Shown here in pieces: positions 34,864 through 43,467 of a stretch of 64,000 nt of DNA (position 1 is its first letter; each line of letters starts with the position of its first letter). The DNA is from Bradyrhizobium sp. CCBAU 51765 (GTDB taxonomy: Bacteria > Pseudomonadota > Alphaproteobacteria > Rhizobiales > Xanthobacteraceae): contig NZ_CP030038.1 of the NCBI RefSeq assembly GCF_015291725.1, positions 5,259,001 to 5,323,000 of the forward strand, given 5' to 3'. Both the position numbers and the translations under genes were made by a program. The notes under the pieces are model-generated. The model was not told the origin of the DNA and made no database searches. It worked only from the letters and a program-made list of their open reading frames with translations.

Positions 34864-36288
34864 TCAACCAGCCTTCGCACCAATCTTGATCTCGGCGACA
34901 TAGGGTCTGACCATCTTCACGGGATCCACGATACGGTCAAATTCCGCCTCGGTGACGAAGCCGAGTTTCAGCGCTGCCGATTTCAGCGTGAGATCGTTCT
35001 CCATTGCGTAGTGCGCGATCTGCGACGCCCTGTCGTAACCGATCACTGGCGCCAGTGCGGTCACCAGCATCAAGGATCTCTCGACGTATTCCTGGATCTT
35101 CTTGCGATTGGGCTGGGTGCCTTCGACCAGGAACGTGCGGAAATTCGTGCAGCCGTCGGCCAGGATGGTGATGGACTGCGCGATGTTGTGGATGATCAGC
35201 GGCTTGTAGACGTTCATTTCGAGATAGCCGCCGGCGCCGCCGAACCCGACGGCGACATCGTTCGCCATCACCTGCACGGCGATCATCGTCAGCGCTTCCG
35301 CCTGTGTAGGATTGACCTTGCCCGGCATGATCGAGGAGCCGGGTTCGTTCTCGGGGATCAGCAATTCGGCAAACCCCGCACGCGGACCGCATGACATCAG
35401 GCGGATGTCGTTCGCGATCTTGTAGAGCGAGCCGGCGAGCGTCCGCAGCGTGCCGGACAGCTGCACCAGCGCGTCATGCGCACCCTGCACCGCGAACTTG
35501 TTCGGCGCGCTGACGAACGGCAGGCCCGTCAACTGCGCGATCTCGGCCGCAACGGCCTCCGCGAAGCCGGGCGCCGCGTTGATCCCGGTACCAACGGCCG
35601 TGCCACCGAGCGCAAGCCGGAAGACGCCCTTGAGCGCGTCGCCGATGCGCGTCAGATCGTCTGCGAGCATGCCGGCGTAACCGGACCACTCCTGCCCGAG
35701 CGTCAGCGGGGTGGCATCCTGCATGTGGGTACGGCCAATCTTGACGATGCCGTCCCACTGGCTCGACTTTGCCGCGATGGCGTCATGCAGCGCTTCGACA
35801 GCAGGGACGAGACGTTCCGTCACGTTCGTCGCCGCCGCGATGTACATGGCCGATGGAAAGCTGTCATTCGATGACTGCGACATGTTGACGTGATCGTTCG
35901 GATGAACCGGCAGCTTGCTGCCCAGCGGCGTGCCCGCGATCTGGCAGCACCGATTCGAGATCACCTCGTTCACGTTCATGTTGAACTGCGTTCCGCTACC
36001 GGTCATCCAGACGTGAAGCGGAAACATGTCGTGGTGCTGACCCGCCAGAATCTCGTCGCAGACGTGGATGATCAGCTCGTGAAGCTTGCCATCGAGACGA
36101 CCGCCAGCGTAGTTGGCGTTCGCGGCCGCCTTCTTCAGGATCGCGTAGGACTGGATCATCTCGCGCGGCATGAGGTCTCTGCCGATGCTGAAATGTTCGA
36201 GCGAACGTTGCGTCTGCGCGCCCCAGAGCTTGTCCGCGGGAACGGATACTTCACCGAGGCTGTCTGTCTCTTTGCGGAGGTCGTTCAT
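34864..36288 (-). CDS. fumC: Class II fumarate hydratase
   Basis: 474 residues, normal for FumC. Family marks: LWGAQTQRSLEHFSIG, GSGTQFNMNVNEVISN, IGRTHMQDATPLTLGQEWSG and the signature PGSSIMPGKVNPTQAE. It hydrates fumarate to malate and is iron-independent and oxygen-stable. Start set at ATG 36288 (MNDLRKETDSLGEV); the 87-codon in-frame extension upstream is not FumC-like. First gene of a same-strand series leading to mqo and cioAB; 131 bases separate it from the DUF1275 gene, room for a promoter. Confidence 0.92.
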   Translation of the reverse strand: MNDLRKETDSLGEVSVPADKLWGAQTQRSLEHFSIGRDLMPREMIQSYAILKKAAANANYAGGRLDGKLHELIIHVCDEILAGQHHDMFPLHVWMTGSGTQFNMNVNEVISNRCCQIAGTPLGSKLPVHPNDHVNMSQSSNDSFPSAMYIAAATNVTERLVPAVEALHDAIAAKSSQWDGIVKIGRTHMQDATPLTLGQEWSGYAGMLADDLTRIGDALKGVFRLALGGTAVGTGINAAPGFAEAVAAEIAQLTGLPFVSAPNKFAVQGAHDALVQLSGTLRTLAGSLYKIANDIRLMSCGPRAGFAELLIPENEPGSSIMPGKVNPTQAEALTMIAVQVMANDVAVGFGGAGGYLEMNVYKPLIIHNIAQSITILADGCTNFRTFLVEGTQPNRKKIQEYVERSLMLVTALAPVIGYDRASQIAHYAMENDLTLKSAALKLGFVTEAEFDRIVDPVKMVRPYVAEIKIGAKAG

Positions 36289-36419
36289 CCCTGGCCTCGT
36301 GGCGGTTGATCTCGTAAAGCGCCAGCCGGCGCGCTTAAATGATACCGTTGCGCCCGGCAAACCTGCTTTCGCGAACGAACGCCCCTTTGCCGATTGGCAT
36401 GGCATAACGGTACACCCGC

Positions 36420-37100
36420 TCAGCCGGGATCGCGGCGGATCCGGCTCTGCAAGCAGAGCAGCAGAGCGCACGCCGACAATGCGATCGGCACCGCAATACT
36501 CGCCGCTCCGAGCCGCGTCGTCGCATAGCCGCCGAGGGCTGCGCCACAAAGGAACGTCAGACAGAGCACGAGCATGGCCGCGCCACCACGCAAAGCGTCG
36601 CGATCGGAAGTCGACACGAACTGATCGATGGCGCGCAGCATGTTGCCGGTCACGGTGACGGAGAGATAGCTCCAGCGATCGACGCGCCTGAAGCTAGCAG
36701 ACTGCAGCGCGATGCCAAATGAGGTCATGAGGATGGCGATCGGATCTGGGACCCGGTGCAACAGCAACATCGCTGCCGTGAGACAGACGATATGCGCAGC
36801 GAGACAACGCAGCGGCGCCTGCATGCGGATCGCCACCCAGGCACCGAGAAGAAAGCCGACGATCGGCAGCAGATGGTGCGCCGCTTGCTGCCATCGCCCG
36901 GACAGGGCATTGATGCCAAGGAAGACGACATTGCCGGTCTGCGAGCTCGCGAACACACCACCGAGCGAGAGCCAGGTGAAGGCATCGAGGAATCCGCCGG
37001 ACATGGTCAGCATTGATGCAACCAGGAGCGATCGCTCCGGCGCATGGGCTGTGACGCGTGGCTCCGCTCCCGGCGCCGCAGATGCGGCCTGCGTCGTCAT
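36420..37100 (-). CDS. DUF1275 (YoaK-type) membrane protein
   Basis: 226 residues, six or so membrane helices (MLTMSGGFLDAFTWLSLGGV, QTGNVVFLGINAL, SVTVTGNMLRAID). The QTGN and TGN motifs in the two halves are typical of DUF1275. Function unknown in the family. It follows fdhD by 18 bases on the same strand. Confidence 0.8.
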   Translation of the reverse strand: MTTQAASAAPGAEPRVTAHAPERSLLVASMLTMSGGFLDAFTWLSLGGVFASSQTGNVVFLGINALSGRWQQAAHHLLPIVGFLLGAWVAIRMQAPLRCLAAHIVCLTAAMLLLHRVPDPIAILMTSFGIALQSASFRRVDRWSYLSVTVTGNMLRAIDQFVSTSDRDALRGGAAMLVLCLTFLCGAALGGYATTRLGAASIAVPIALSACALLLCLQSRIRRDPG

Positions 37101-37118
37101 CTTGGTCGGCCCGCGAGG

Positions 37119-37955
37119 TTAACACCCGAGGCGCGGCGCGGCCTCGTCAGGCAGCAAAACGCGTCGCGGGTGTGTGAACACGCCGTATCCGTCATCGCGG
37201 GCAATAGCCACGAGCGTGATGCCCGCCTCCTTCGCGGTCTGGATGGCGAGCGCGGTCGGAGCGGAGACGGCCACGACGACCGGCACGCCCATCATCGCCG
37301 CCTTCTGCACCATCTCGACCGAGACGCGGCTCGTCAGGAGCACGGCGCCCTCGCCGGCCGAGCCGCCGTCGCGGAGGACCGCACCCGCGAGCTTGTCGAG
37401 GGCATTGTGCCGCCCAACGTCCTCCCTGACGGGACCGATGCCGGTGCGCGGCGTCCAGAAGGCCGCCGCATGAACGGATCGCGTGTGCTGATTCAATGTC
37501 TGGAGCGGAGACAGGGCCTGCATCGCGTACAGCAGATCCCGTGCGCGAAAGACAATGTCATGATCTTTCACCCGCGAGGGCGCACGGCGCGCCTGTTCGA
37601 GGCTTTCGATACCGCATAGCCCACACCCAACCGGACCGCTGATGGCACGGCGGCGGGCGGCCAGGGACGCCGAGCAGTCGCCATCGAGCCACATCCGCAC
37701 CTCGACGCCCAGTTCGTTCGGAATCAGATCGATGCTCCTGATTTCGTCTCTTCGTCTCACGATGGCTTCGGTGAGGCTGAAGCCGATACCGAAATCCTCG
37801 AGATCGGCGGGCGTGCCCATCATCACGGCATGGGTCGAGCCGTTATAGGTGAGCGCGATGGCCGTCTCCTCGGCGATCAACCGCGAGGTCGACCGCGTCT
37901 GACCGCCGCGCCAGGCAATCTCCGAGTGCCGCGTGAAAGTCGATCCCGTCATCAT
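37119..37955 (-). CDS. fdhD: Formate dehydrogenase accessory sulfurtransferase FdhD
   Basis: 278 residues. The active-site Cys pair lies in VGCGLCGIESLEQA, and VREDVGRHNALDKLAGAVL with SVEMVQKAAMMGVPVVVAVS is the conserved core. FdhD moves sulfur from IscS to the molybdenum cofactor of formate-dehydrogenase-type enzymes. The only such enzyme in the window is the YdeP-type protein at 26558, a likely client. Located 3 bases after hdeD and 18 before the DUF1275 gene. Confidence 0.92.
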   Translation of the reverse strand: MMTGSTFTRHSEIAWRGGQTRSTSRLIAEETAIALTYNGSTHAVMMGTPADLEDFGIGFSLTEAIVRRRDEIRSIDLIPNELGVEVRMWLDGDCSASLAARRRAISGPVGCGLCGIESLEQARRAPSRVKDHDIVFRARDLLYAMQALSPLQTLNQHTRSVHAAAFWTPRTGIGPVREDVGRHNALDKLAGAVLRDGGSAGEGAVLLTSRVSVEMVQKAAMMGVPVVVAVSAPTALAIQTAKEAGITLVAIARDDGYGVFTHPRRVLLPDEAAPRLGC

Positions 37956-37958
37956 GGC

Positions 37959-38558
37959 TCACACCGTCGCCGGCTGGGCCGAGTGGCGGGACGCCCGGCT
38001 CCTGAGCGCCAGCCCGAATGCAATGAAACCCCAGCCCTGGAAGATCAGGTCGACCACCAGCATCGCGCCGAGCAGCCACAGGCCGATCGCGGGCCAAGCC
38101 GCCACCAGCATGACGCCGACGCCGAACGTCAGAACACCGGCCGCGACGATCCAGCGCCAACCCGCAGCCGGTCGCATATGAAAGCCTGCCCAGATCCGCA
38201 TCACACCGGCGAGGACGAGGAAGGCGCACACCGCGAGAGACAGCGTGAACGAGGCCAGGACCGGATCATAGAGGATGATGATCCCGGCCGCGCCGTAAAC
38301 AACGCCCGCGAGCAGCCAGAACAGGAATCCCCGCATAGCGCGCACCGAGAATGCATGCACAATCTGGAAGACGCCGGCGACAGCCATGGTGGCGCCAATG
38401 ACCAGCACGGAGGCGAGACTGGCGGCCACCAGGTTTGCGGACGCAATGCCACCGAGGACCAATTCGCCTGCGCCCAGAGCAACGAACCAGCCCCATTTTC
38501 CGCTGATCGCGTGGATGGCCCATCCAAGCGACGCCTTCGAGTTCGACATATCTGCCAT
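37959..38558 (-). CDS. HdeD-family (DUF308) membrane protein
   Basis: 199 residues, six membrane helices in three pairs (WFVALGAGELVLGGIASANL, GFLFWLLAGVVYGAAGIIIL, WIVAAGVLTFGVGVMLVA). HdeD proteins are linked to acid resistance in enterics; the mechanism is unknown. ATG 38558 (MADMSNSK) is preferred over an upstream in-frame start at 38642 that would add a polar non-homologous leader. It is 3 bases from fdhD, so the two should be co-expressed. Confidence 0.85.
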   Translation of the reverse strand: MADMSNSKASLGWAIHAISGKWGWFVALGAGELVLGGIASANLVAASLASVLVIGATMAVAGVFQIVHAFSVRAMRGFLFWLLAGVVYGAAGIIILYDPVLASFTLSLAVCAFLVLAGVMRIWAGFHMRPAAGWRWIVAAGVLTFGVGVMLVAAWPAIGLWLLGAMLVVDLIFQGWGFIAFGLALRSRASRHSAQPATV

Positions 38559-38741
38559 GGCTTGACCCTTGCACGTATGACCGCTCTTCCGGTCATGAAT
38601 GGGAGAAACCGTACAAGCGGGCCCGCGCTCCATCTTTCGCAAAAGCGGCGATATTGTTGATCTGCACGACGTGGAGCGTTGGCGCGGTGAGCTTGCGGGG
38701 CACGAACGGGAAGCTTGCCGTCGCCGCGCGTCGAGACGACG

Positions 38742-39368
38742 CTAGGTCCGACGCGGGATCTCGACGACGGTCCTGGTCCCGTCTGGTCCGAAGCGGATAT
38801 CGATCGTTCCATTCAGACGCGCAACGAGCATATCGACGGTGGAACGGTCGAGCCCGGGCCGGCCTTCGGCGGTTGTCCCATTGTCGATGATACAGCACGT
38901 GACCGAATCCGCCGTTCCCCAGACTTCGAGCCGGATGGTGCCGGCCCCATCGAGGGAGAGGTGACGCGCCGAGGCGGTGATCAGTTCGAAGACGATCATG
39001 CCCAGCAGCCAGCAACGCTCGGAGCTTACCTTGAGCGGCTGGATCAGGAGCGAAAGCGCGATGCCCTCATACTCGAGCCGTGAGCGGCTGATCGACCTGC
39101 ACAGTTGCTGGAGATAGGAGGCCAGATCGATGGTCGTGGCGAACTGGGGCATCTGCAATGCGTGGTGGAGGCACACATGGCTTTCCAGTCGATCCTGCAC
39201 GGAAGCGAGTATCGCTCTCGCCTCCGTGCCTTCGCAGCGACCGGCAGCCTCCGACAGCAATTCGATCACGGACACGAGCTCGCCCTCGATCTGATGGGCC
39301 AGCTCGCGCAGCAACATGCGCTCCGCGTTGATGCCGCTATCCGGCGATAGCTCCGAGAGACTGCTCAT
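38742..39368 (-). CDS. Soluble histidine-kinase-like protein with degenerate ATPase motifs
   Basis: 208 residues. The N-terminal helix pair (LLRELAHQIEGELVSVIELL) matches the HisKA_2/HWE-type dimerisation helix with the His in place, followed by an HATPase-like fold. The N-box, normally E-L-x-T-N-A, reads ELITASARHLS without the Asn, and the G-boxes are reduced to IDNGTTAEGRPG and GPDGTRTVVEI. It has no sensor domain or membrane helix. It may be a phosphotransfer or partner-switch protein rather than an active kinase. Sits 34 bases after dps. Confidence 0.65.
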   Translation of the reverse strand: MSSLSELSPDSGINAERMLLRELAHQIEGELVSVIELLSEAAGRCEGTEARAILASVQDRLESHVCLHHALQMPQFATTIDLASYLQQLCRSISRSRLEYEGIALSLLIQPLKVSSERCWLLGMIVFELITASARHLSLDGAGTIRLEVWGTADSVTCCIIDNGTTAEGRPGLDRSTVDMLVARLNGTIDIRFGPDGTRTVVEIPRRT

Positions 39369-39402
39369 CCTTCACCCGCCTCCCGGCCGACGGCTTGCCT
39401 TC

Positions 39403-39903
39403 CTACGAATTCGCACCGCTCCGCCCGGTCTCGTACAGGAACCAGATCCGCCGCTCCGTCTCGTCGATCCAGTTCTCCAGCAGGCTTGCGGTGGCGACAT
39501 CGCCATATTCGTCGCAGAGTTCGTGGACCCGGCGCATTTCCCGTGTCAGCTGCTGATTGTCGCTGCGCAGCTCGGCCAGCATATCCTGCGGATCGACATA
39601 ATCCGCGTCGTTGTCGAGAATGCGCTGCTCGCGGGCGATGTGACCGATCGATCGCAGGGTGGTGCCGCCGATCTTGCGCGCGCGCTCGGCGATATCGTCG
39701 GTCATGGCGAAGATCTGCTCGGCCTGCTCATCGAGCATGAGATGGTAGTCGCGGAAATGACTGCCGGATACGTGCCAATGGAAGTTCTTCGTCTTCATGT
39801 ACAGCGCGAAAACGTCGGCCAGCAGCGCTCTCAACGCGGCGGGAACGTCACGGTTCGCATTGGCTCCCAGATCCGTTGGGCTTTGCAGGTCTGCTTTGGT
39901 CAT
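39403..39903 (-). CDS. dps: Dps-family ferritin-like DNA-protection protein
   Basis: 166 residues. Four-helix bundle with the Dps ferroxidase signature KTKNFHWHVSGSHFRDYHLM and DEQAEQIFAMTDDIAERARK. Dodecamers oxidise Fe(II) with peroxide and store iron. The N-terminal tail has only two Lys/Arg in 18 residues, so strong DNA binding is not obvious. It stands downstream of the peroxidase/b561 pair and upstream of the kinase-like protein, all on one strand. Confidence 0.92.
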   Translation of the reverse strand: MTKADLQSPTDLGANANRDVPAALRALLADVFALYMKTKNFHWHVSGSHFRDYHLMLDEQAEQIFAMTDDIAERARKIGGTTLRSIGHIAREQRILDNDADYVDPQDMLAELRSDNQQLTREMRRVHELCDEYGDVATASLLENWIDETERRIWFLYETGRSGANS

Positions 39904-40012
39904 GGTTGGCTCCTTGTTGGAAAGTGGACAGTTTCTAGCCGGAGTGCGGGCAGCCGGTCTTTCCGTGCCGAAGCATCGTTCCCGGATTGCACGCCCACAG
40001 GCGCGCGATCGC

Positions 40013-40576
40013 TTATTCGGTCGGCTTCATCTGCTGACGCTGCGGCAGAGGCGACATCGTCGCGAACACGTCATCGCGACGAATCAGGGCGTGGAACAGC
40101 GCCGCTGCCAGATGCAGCAGCACGAGGGCGAAGAACGCGAGCCCCAGATAGACATGCGCATTCCAAAACAGCGTGTGCGCGTGGTCGCTCTGCGGCAGCA
40201 ACGCCGGAATCCGAATCCCGCCGTACAGGACCACCGGATAGGCCGCGGCCCAGAGCATGCCGAGACCTAGCAAGGGCATGACGATCATGAAGCCATAGAG
40301 CAAAAGATGCGACAATCGCGCTCCCAGCTTCATCGCCGGCGGAAGGTCGGCCGGCAATGGCGGTGCGCCGAAATGAAGCCGTAGCGCCAGCCTGACCAGG
40401 ACGAGCACGAGGAGCGCAACGCCGAGCGTCTTGTGGATCAGGATGAGCGGCAGGTATTTCTGGGCCACCGTGGACACCATGCCGACACCGATGAAGAGCA
40501 TGGCGATGATGCAGATCGCCATCAGCCAGTGCAGCAGCCGCTGGATCGGGGCGAAGCGTTGCGGGACACTGGTCAT
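40013..40576 (-). CDS. Cytochrome b561-type membrane protein
   Basis: 187 residues, four membrane helices with His residues placed for two b haems (QRLLHWLMAICIIAMLFIG, ILIHKTLGVALLVLVLVR, LSHLLLYGFMIVMPLLGLGM, HVYLGLAFFALVLLHLAAAL). It transfers electrons across the membrane, probably from quinol to a periplasmic partner. Its ATG overlaps the stop of the catalase-family gene (ATGA), so that protein is the natural partner. Confidence 0.88.
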   Translation of the reverse strand: MTSVPQRFAPIQRLLHWLMAICIIAMLFIGVGMVSTVAQKYLPLILIHKTLGVALLVLVLVRLALRLHFGAPPLPADLPPAMKLGARLSHLLLYGFMIVMPLLGLGMLWAAAYPVVLYGGIRIPALLPQSDHAHTLFWNAHVYLGLAFFALVLLHLAAALFHALIRRDDVFATMSPLPQRQQMKPTE

Positions 40577-41625
40577 GGCTTGGCAACCTCGGTTCTCGGA
40601 TAGTCGCCGGCTTCGGCTGCGCGAAGATCGTAGGATTTGCGGTAGACGGACGAGCGCGCCGCCGGGAACGGATCGTCCGACACCCGGACTCCCTGCGGCA
40701 GCACGGTCGGATCGAAGTTGATGTCGCGGCAGGGCCCATCCCGCTCGGGTTCAATTCGCTGCACGACCAGCGTTCCGACCTGGACCTTGCGCCGGTTGTC
40801 CGGCCAGGCTTTGCTCGGATCAGCGGTCGGATCGCCCGGCTCGGCCACAGTGGTGACCATGGTCCACCGTTGCGGCGCGGACTTCACCCGGGTCGTGATC
40901 TCCTGCTCGAGAAAATCCGGGCCGCGTTTCTCAAGCTCCGCCTGGGCGATGGCAGCAGGCTCTGCCGTAGGCACCAGCGACCACCGCACAGTGTGCTCAT
41001 CGCCCTTCGCGTTCGTGAAGACGAAGCTGTTGAGACTGTTATACGAATCCTCCGCGTAGCTTCCGGTCCAGGGCGCCGCCTTGGCCCAGGCTGCGAAAGC
41101 GGCGAACTCCGGATTTGCGCTGATGAACGTCTTCATCGCCTCCGGATCCTTCTTGCCGGCCGCAACCAGCAGGTCGTGAAACGCGTCAGGCGTGGACACC
41201 GCAAAGAATGGCGGATTGATCATCGCCATTCGCCACTCCTCTCCGTCCGCCGCCGATATCTGGAGCCCCATGCCGCGCACGCGCACGGTCGCGTCCACCG
41301 CGTTCGGATCGGCCGTACCGAGATTGAAACGACCCAGAATCGGATAGCGGCCCTGCACGAACACCTTGGCGCGGGACAGCTCGACACCATTTCCGTTCGC
41401 TTCGAACGTGCCGGTGAAGCAGATTCCCTTGGCATGATTCCGCCGGTGCCCCAGCGGCGGGCCGCTCGGAGGCGTCAACGCTGCAAGCATGCGATCCGGC
41501 GTAAGACGTCCCGGCGTGAGCCACCCCGCGGTATACGCAAAGGCGGCGGCGCTGCCGCCGACCACTGCGGCAATCAGAACGAGCCATCCAAGGCTCGAAC
41601 GCTCTACTCTACCTGGCTGATTCAT
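40573..41625 (-). CDS. Exported catalase-family haem peroxidase
   Basis: 350 residues. N-terminal membrane anchor (LGWLVLIAAVVGGSAAAFAYT), distal-site RRNHAKGICFTGTF with the catalytic His, and a proximal Tyr motif ARSSVYRKSYDLR. Shorter than true catalases (~480 residues), like SrpA-type catalase-related peroxidases. Predicted to face the periplasm and use electrons from the coupled b561. ATG 41625 (MNQPGR) follows GAGAGGAC; an upstream in-frame start would hide the signal helix. Confidence 0.87.
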   Translation of the reverse strand: MNQPGRVERSSLGWLVLIAAVVGGSAAAFAYTAGWLTPGRLTPDRMLAALTPPSGPPLGHRRNHAKGICFTGTFEANGNGVELSRAKVFVQGRYPILGRFNLGTADPNAVDATVRVRGMGLQISAADGEEWRMAMINPPFFAVSTPDAFHDLLVAAGKKDPEAMKTFISANPEFAAFAAWAKAAPWTGSYAEDSYNSLNSFVFTNAKGDEHTVRWSLVPTAEPAAIAQAELEKRGPDFLEQEITTRVKSAPQRWTMVTTVAEPGDPTADPSKAWPDNRRKVQVGTLVVQRIEPERDGPCRDINFDPTVLPQGVRVSDDPFPAARSSVYRKSYDLRAAEAGDYPRTEVAKP

Positions 41626-42466
41626 CAAGTCCTCTCGCAACGCGGCGGCCGCCCGGCGCTCGAAAGCGCGCAGCCCTCCGCTCGATGACATGAGCGGAAC
41701 TTAGCGGACCGCCGCTATGCCGATCTTCCCAAACGCACCGTCATTTTCGTGAAGGCACGTACTTTCTGGATGCCGTAAGGCCCTGCCCCGCCCCAATCAC
41801 GAGGGCTGCGCGGCCCCGTGCAATCCCGATACAAACGCCCGGAATGGCAAGATCGCCACAATTCGTCATGGCATCCTGATCCGGCAATGAGGCGTCGAAA
41901 CCGTCCGCGCACTCCTCCGTGACGGAGTGCTGAGCGGCGAGCGCGTTGCGGAACGTTCCGGAGCACGGGGGATGCGGTGCTTGCCGAGGCCGCATGCATC
42001 CGATCGGTGGATCGGATGACGCCCCCGGGGCATCCACTGCTGCCTGAACAGAGCCCACCACTCTCTGACGACGGAAGCGCCGTACCGAGTGAATTCTTTC
42101 CGGATGCGGCCCCGGAGAGCACAATCCAGGCAACGACGCAGAAGCGAGATGAACCTCATGGCTCGCAGTCCCGGTCGCTGCGTCTAGAACCAGGCACCGC
42201 GCGCGATTTGACCATCGCACGATGGCGCGATCGATTCTGACATCGCTGACGGAATTCCGTTCGACGACGTATGAGGTATTCGTCGAAAGCTTGGGCTCCA
42301 TGTCTTGCACTCGGCCATCTTCTCGCAACAGTGATGCACAATCACGGGCCTTGCGGACGAGGCTGCCTATATATCTCGACATAGAATACAATTCTGGAAA
42401 CGCCGTCAGCCGAGCAGCGATCCCCATAGAGCGACTCTCCGCACGAGAAAGCAATGGAGACTCGCT
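41626..42466. other. Long intergenic region (~840 bases) with palindromes
   Basis: No reading frame here shows family features; a 237-codon frame on the - strand (41741-42454) has no recognisable domain and no ribosome-binding site. Seen in it: palindrome GGAACGTTCC (41950-41959), inverted repeat 41997-42018, and an AT-rich patch near 42368-42400 that is a likely promoter area for the secreted protein at 42467. The peroxidase promoter must also lie here, near the left end. Confidence 0.5.
41997..42018. repeat. Perfect 9-bp inverted repeat in intergenic DNA
   Basis: CATCCGATC (41997-42005), spacer GGTG, GATCGGATG (42010-42018). A perfect dyad with a 4-base centre, the shape of an operator. 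It sits ~370 bases upstream of the peroxidase start and ~450 upstream of the small secreted protein, so the target gene is unclear. No T run follows. Confidence 0.4.
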
Positions 42467-42709
42467 ATGAATGCATTCAAGATCCTGATCGCCTCGGTGC
42501 TGATCTCAGCTGCGACAGTGTCGTCGGCCTCCGCCGCCTGGTCCTTCGCCGACCAGGAACCCGCAACCTTTGCCTCGATGTATCCCGACCGCGACGTGCT
42601 GAATGGTGGTGCATTGACCCCGGCCGGACGAATGGGGCTCGAGCGCCCCGGTGGCGCGGCTCCCGTGTTTGGCGCGGTTCAGGTTCGCAACCACCACTGG
42701 CGCCGATGA
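42467..42709 (+). CDS. Small secreted hypothetical protein
   Basis: 80 residues, not recognised. Clear signal peptide ending ASA|AWSFAD (~residue 23), leaving a ~57-residue mature peptide with no Cys. The mature part has FADQEPATFASMYPDRDVLN and ends in a basic, His-containing tail (VRNHHWRR). GGAGA lies 6 bases upstream of ATG 42467, and an AT-rich promoter-like patch precedes it. One of four tiny exported proteins in this part of the window. Confidence 0.65.
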   Translation: MNAFKILIASVLISAATVSSASAAWSFADQEPATFASMYPDRDVLNGGALTPAGRMGLERPGGAAPVFGAVQVRNHHWRR

Positions 42710-42941
42710 CAAGCCGGACGAGCAATCAGGTACAACGACCAGATTCAGATGACCATCGTTCACGCCTCGAACGGAGTACGACCGCGCGATGCGGCGTACC
42801 CGTGGCGTGGATGTGCATGCATCCCTTCGTGCAACGACGAAAATGATCGTTCAATTGATACTGCCGATCCGGCGCACGCATGCACATGTCTGATGCGCGA
42901 GCCGAGGCATTCCCGGCGTCGCTTTGTCAAGGAGATGTACG

Positions 42942-43175
42942 ATGACTACACTGAAGCTGTTCTCGACCGGGTTGATCGCTGCGGCCATGGTTGCTTCCCC
43001 GGTGATGGCGCGTGAAGGCAATACGAACGCGCGACGGACGAATGTCGATGCCTACGCATCGGCTCAACGTGTTCCGGTTACCTCCAAGCGCGGTTGCACG
43101 CGGGCTCCGGACGTCGGGGCCTATGCATCAGCCCCGTGGCGTCGCCCACCCTGCGAGCCCAAGTCCGGCTATTGA
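42942..43175 (+). CDS. Tiny secreted two-Cys protein (paralogue of 52490)
   Basis: 77 residues. Signal peptide MTTLKLFSTGLIAAAMVASP, cut near VMA|RE. The C-terminal half holds RGCTRAPDVGAYASAPW and PCEPKSGY: two Cys ~20 residues apart that could form one disulfide. The protein at 52490 has the same signal start and the same RGC...APxVGAxAxAPW...PCEP pattern. Strong ribosome-binding site AAGGAG at 42929-42934. Function unknown; probably periplasmic or secreted. Confidence 0.75.
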   Translation: MTTLKLFSTGLIAAAMVASPVMAREGNTNARRTNVDAYASAQRVPVTSKRGCTRAPDVGAYASAPWRRPPCEPKSGY

Positions 43176-43467
43176 GCGCACCGGCCGGACAACGCGGCTT
43201 CGGCAGAACGCAATTGCGCGTACTGCACTGAAGCGGGTCGTTGCGCGTCTCGAGGCGTTTTGGCTTACGCGGAAAGAGAGGAATGGCAGCTCCTCATGCT
43301 GTCATTCCTCCAATTCGATCGACAACTCTCGAGTCGTCCGCTCTGTCACCGCCGCTGCACGGGCGATGGAGGTGCCGACATCAGGAATGATTGCCGCGGC
43401 CCGGCAGAGCGGCGACGACCGTTTCGGGTGACACATCCATCCGTCTGTCGCGATGGTCGGCTGTCCC

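Noticed and set aside
41741..42454. A 237-codon - strand frame in the long intergenic region
   Set aside because: No ribosome-binding site, no membrane, signal or domain features, and erratic composition. Treated as non-coding.
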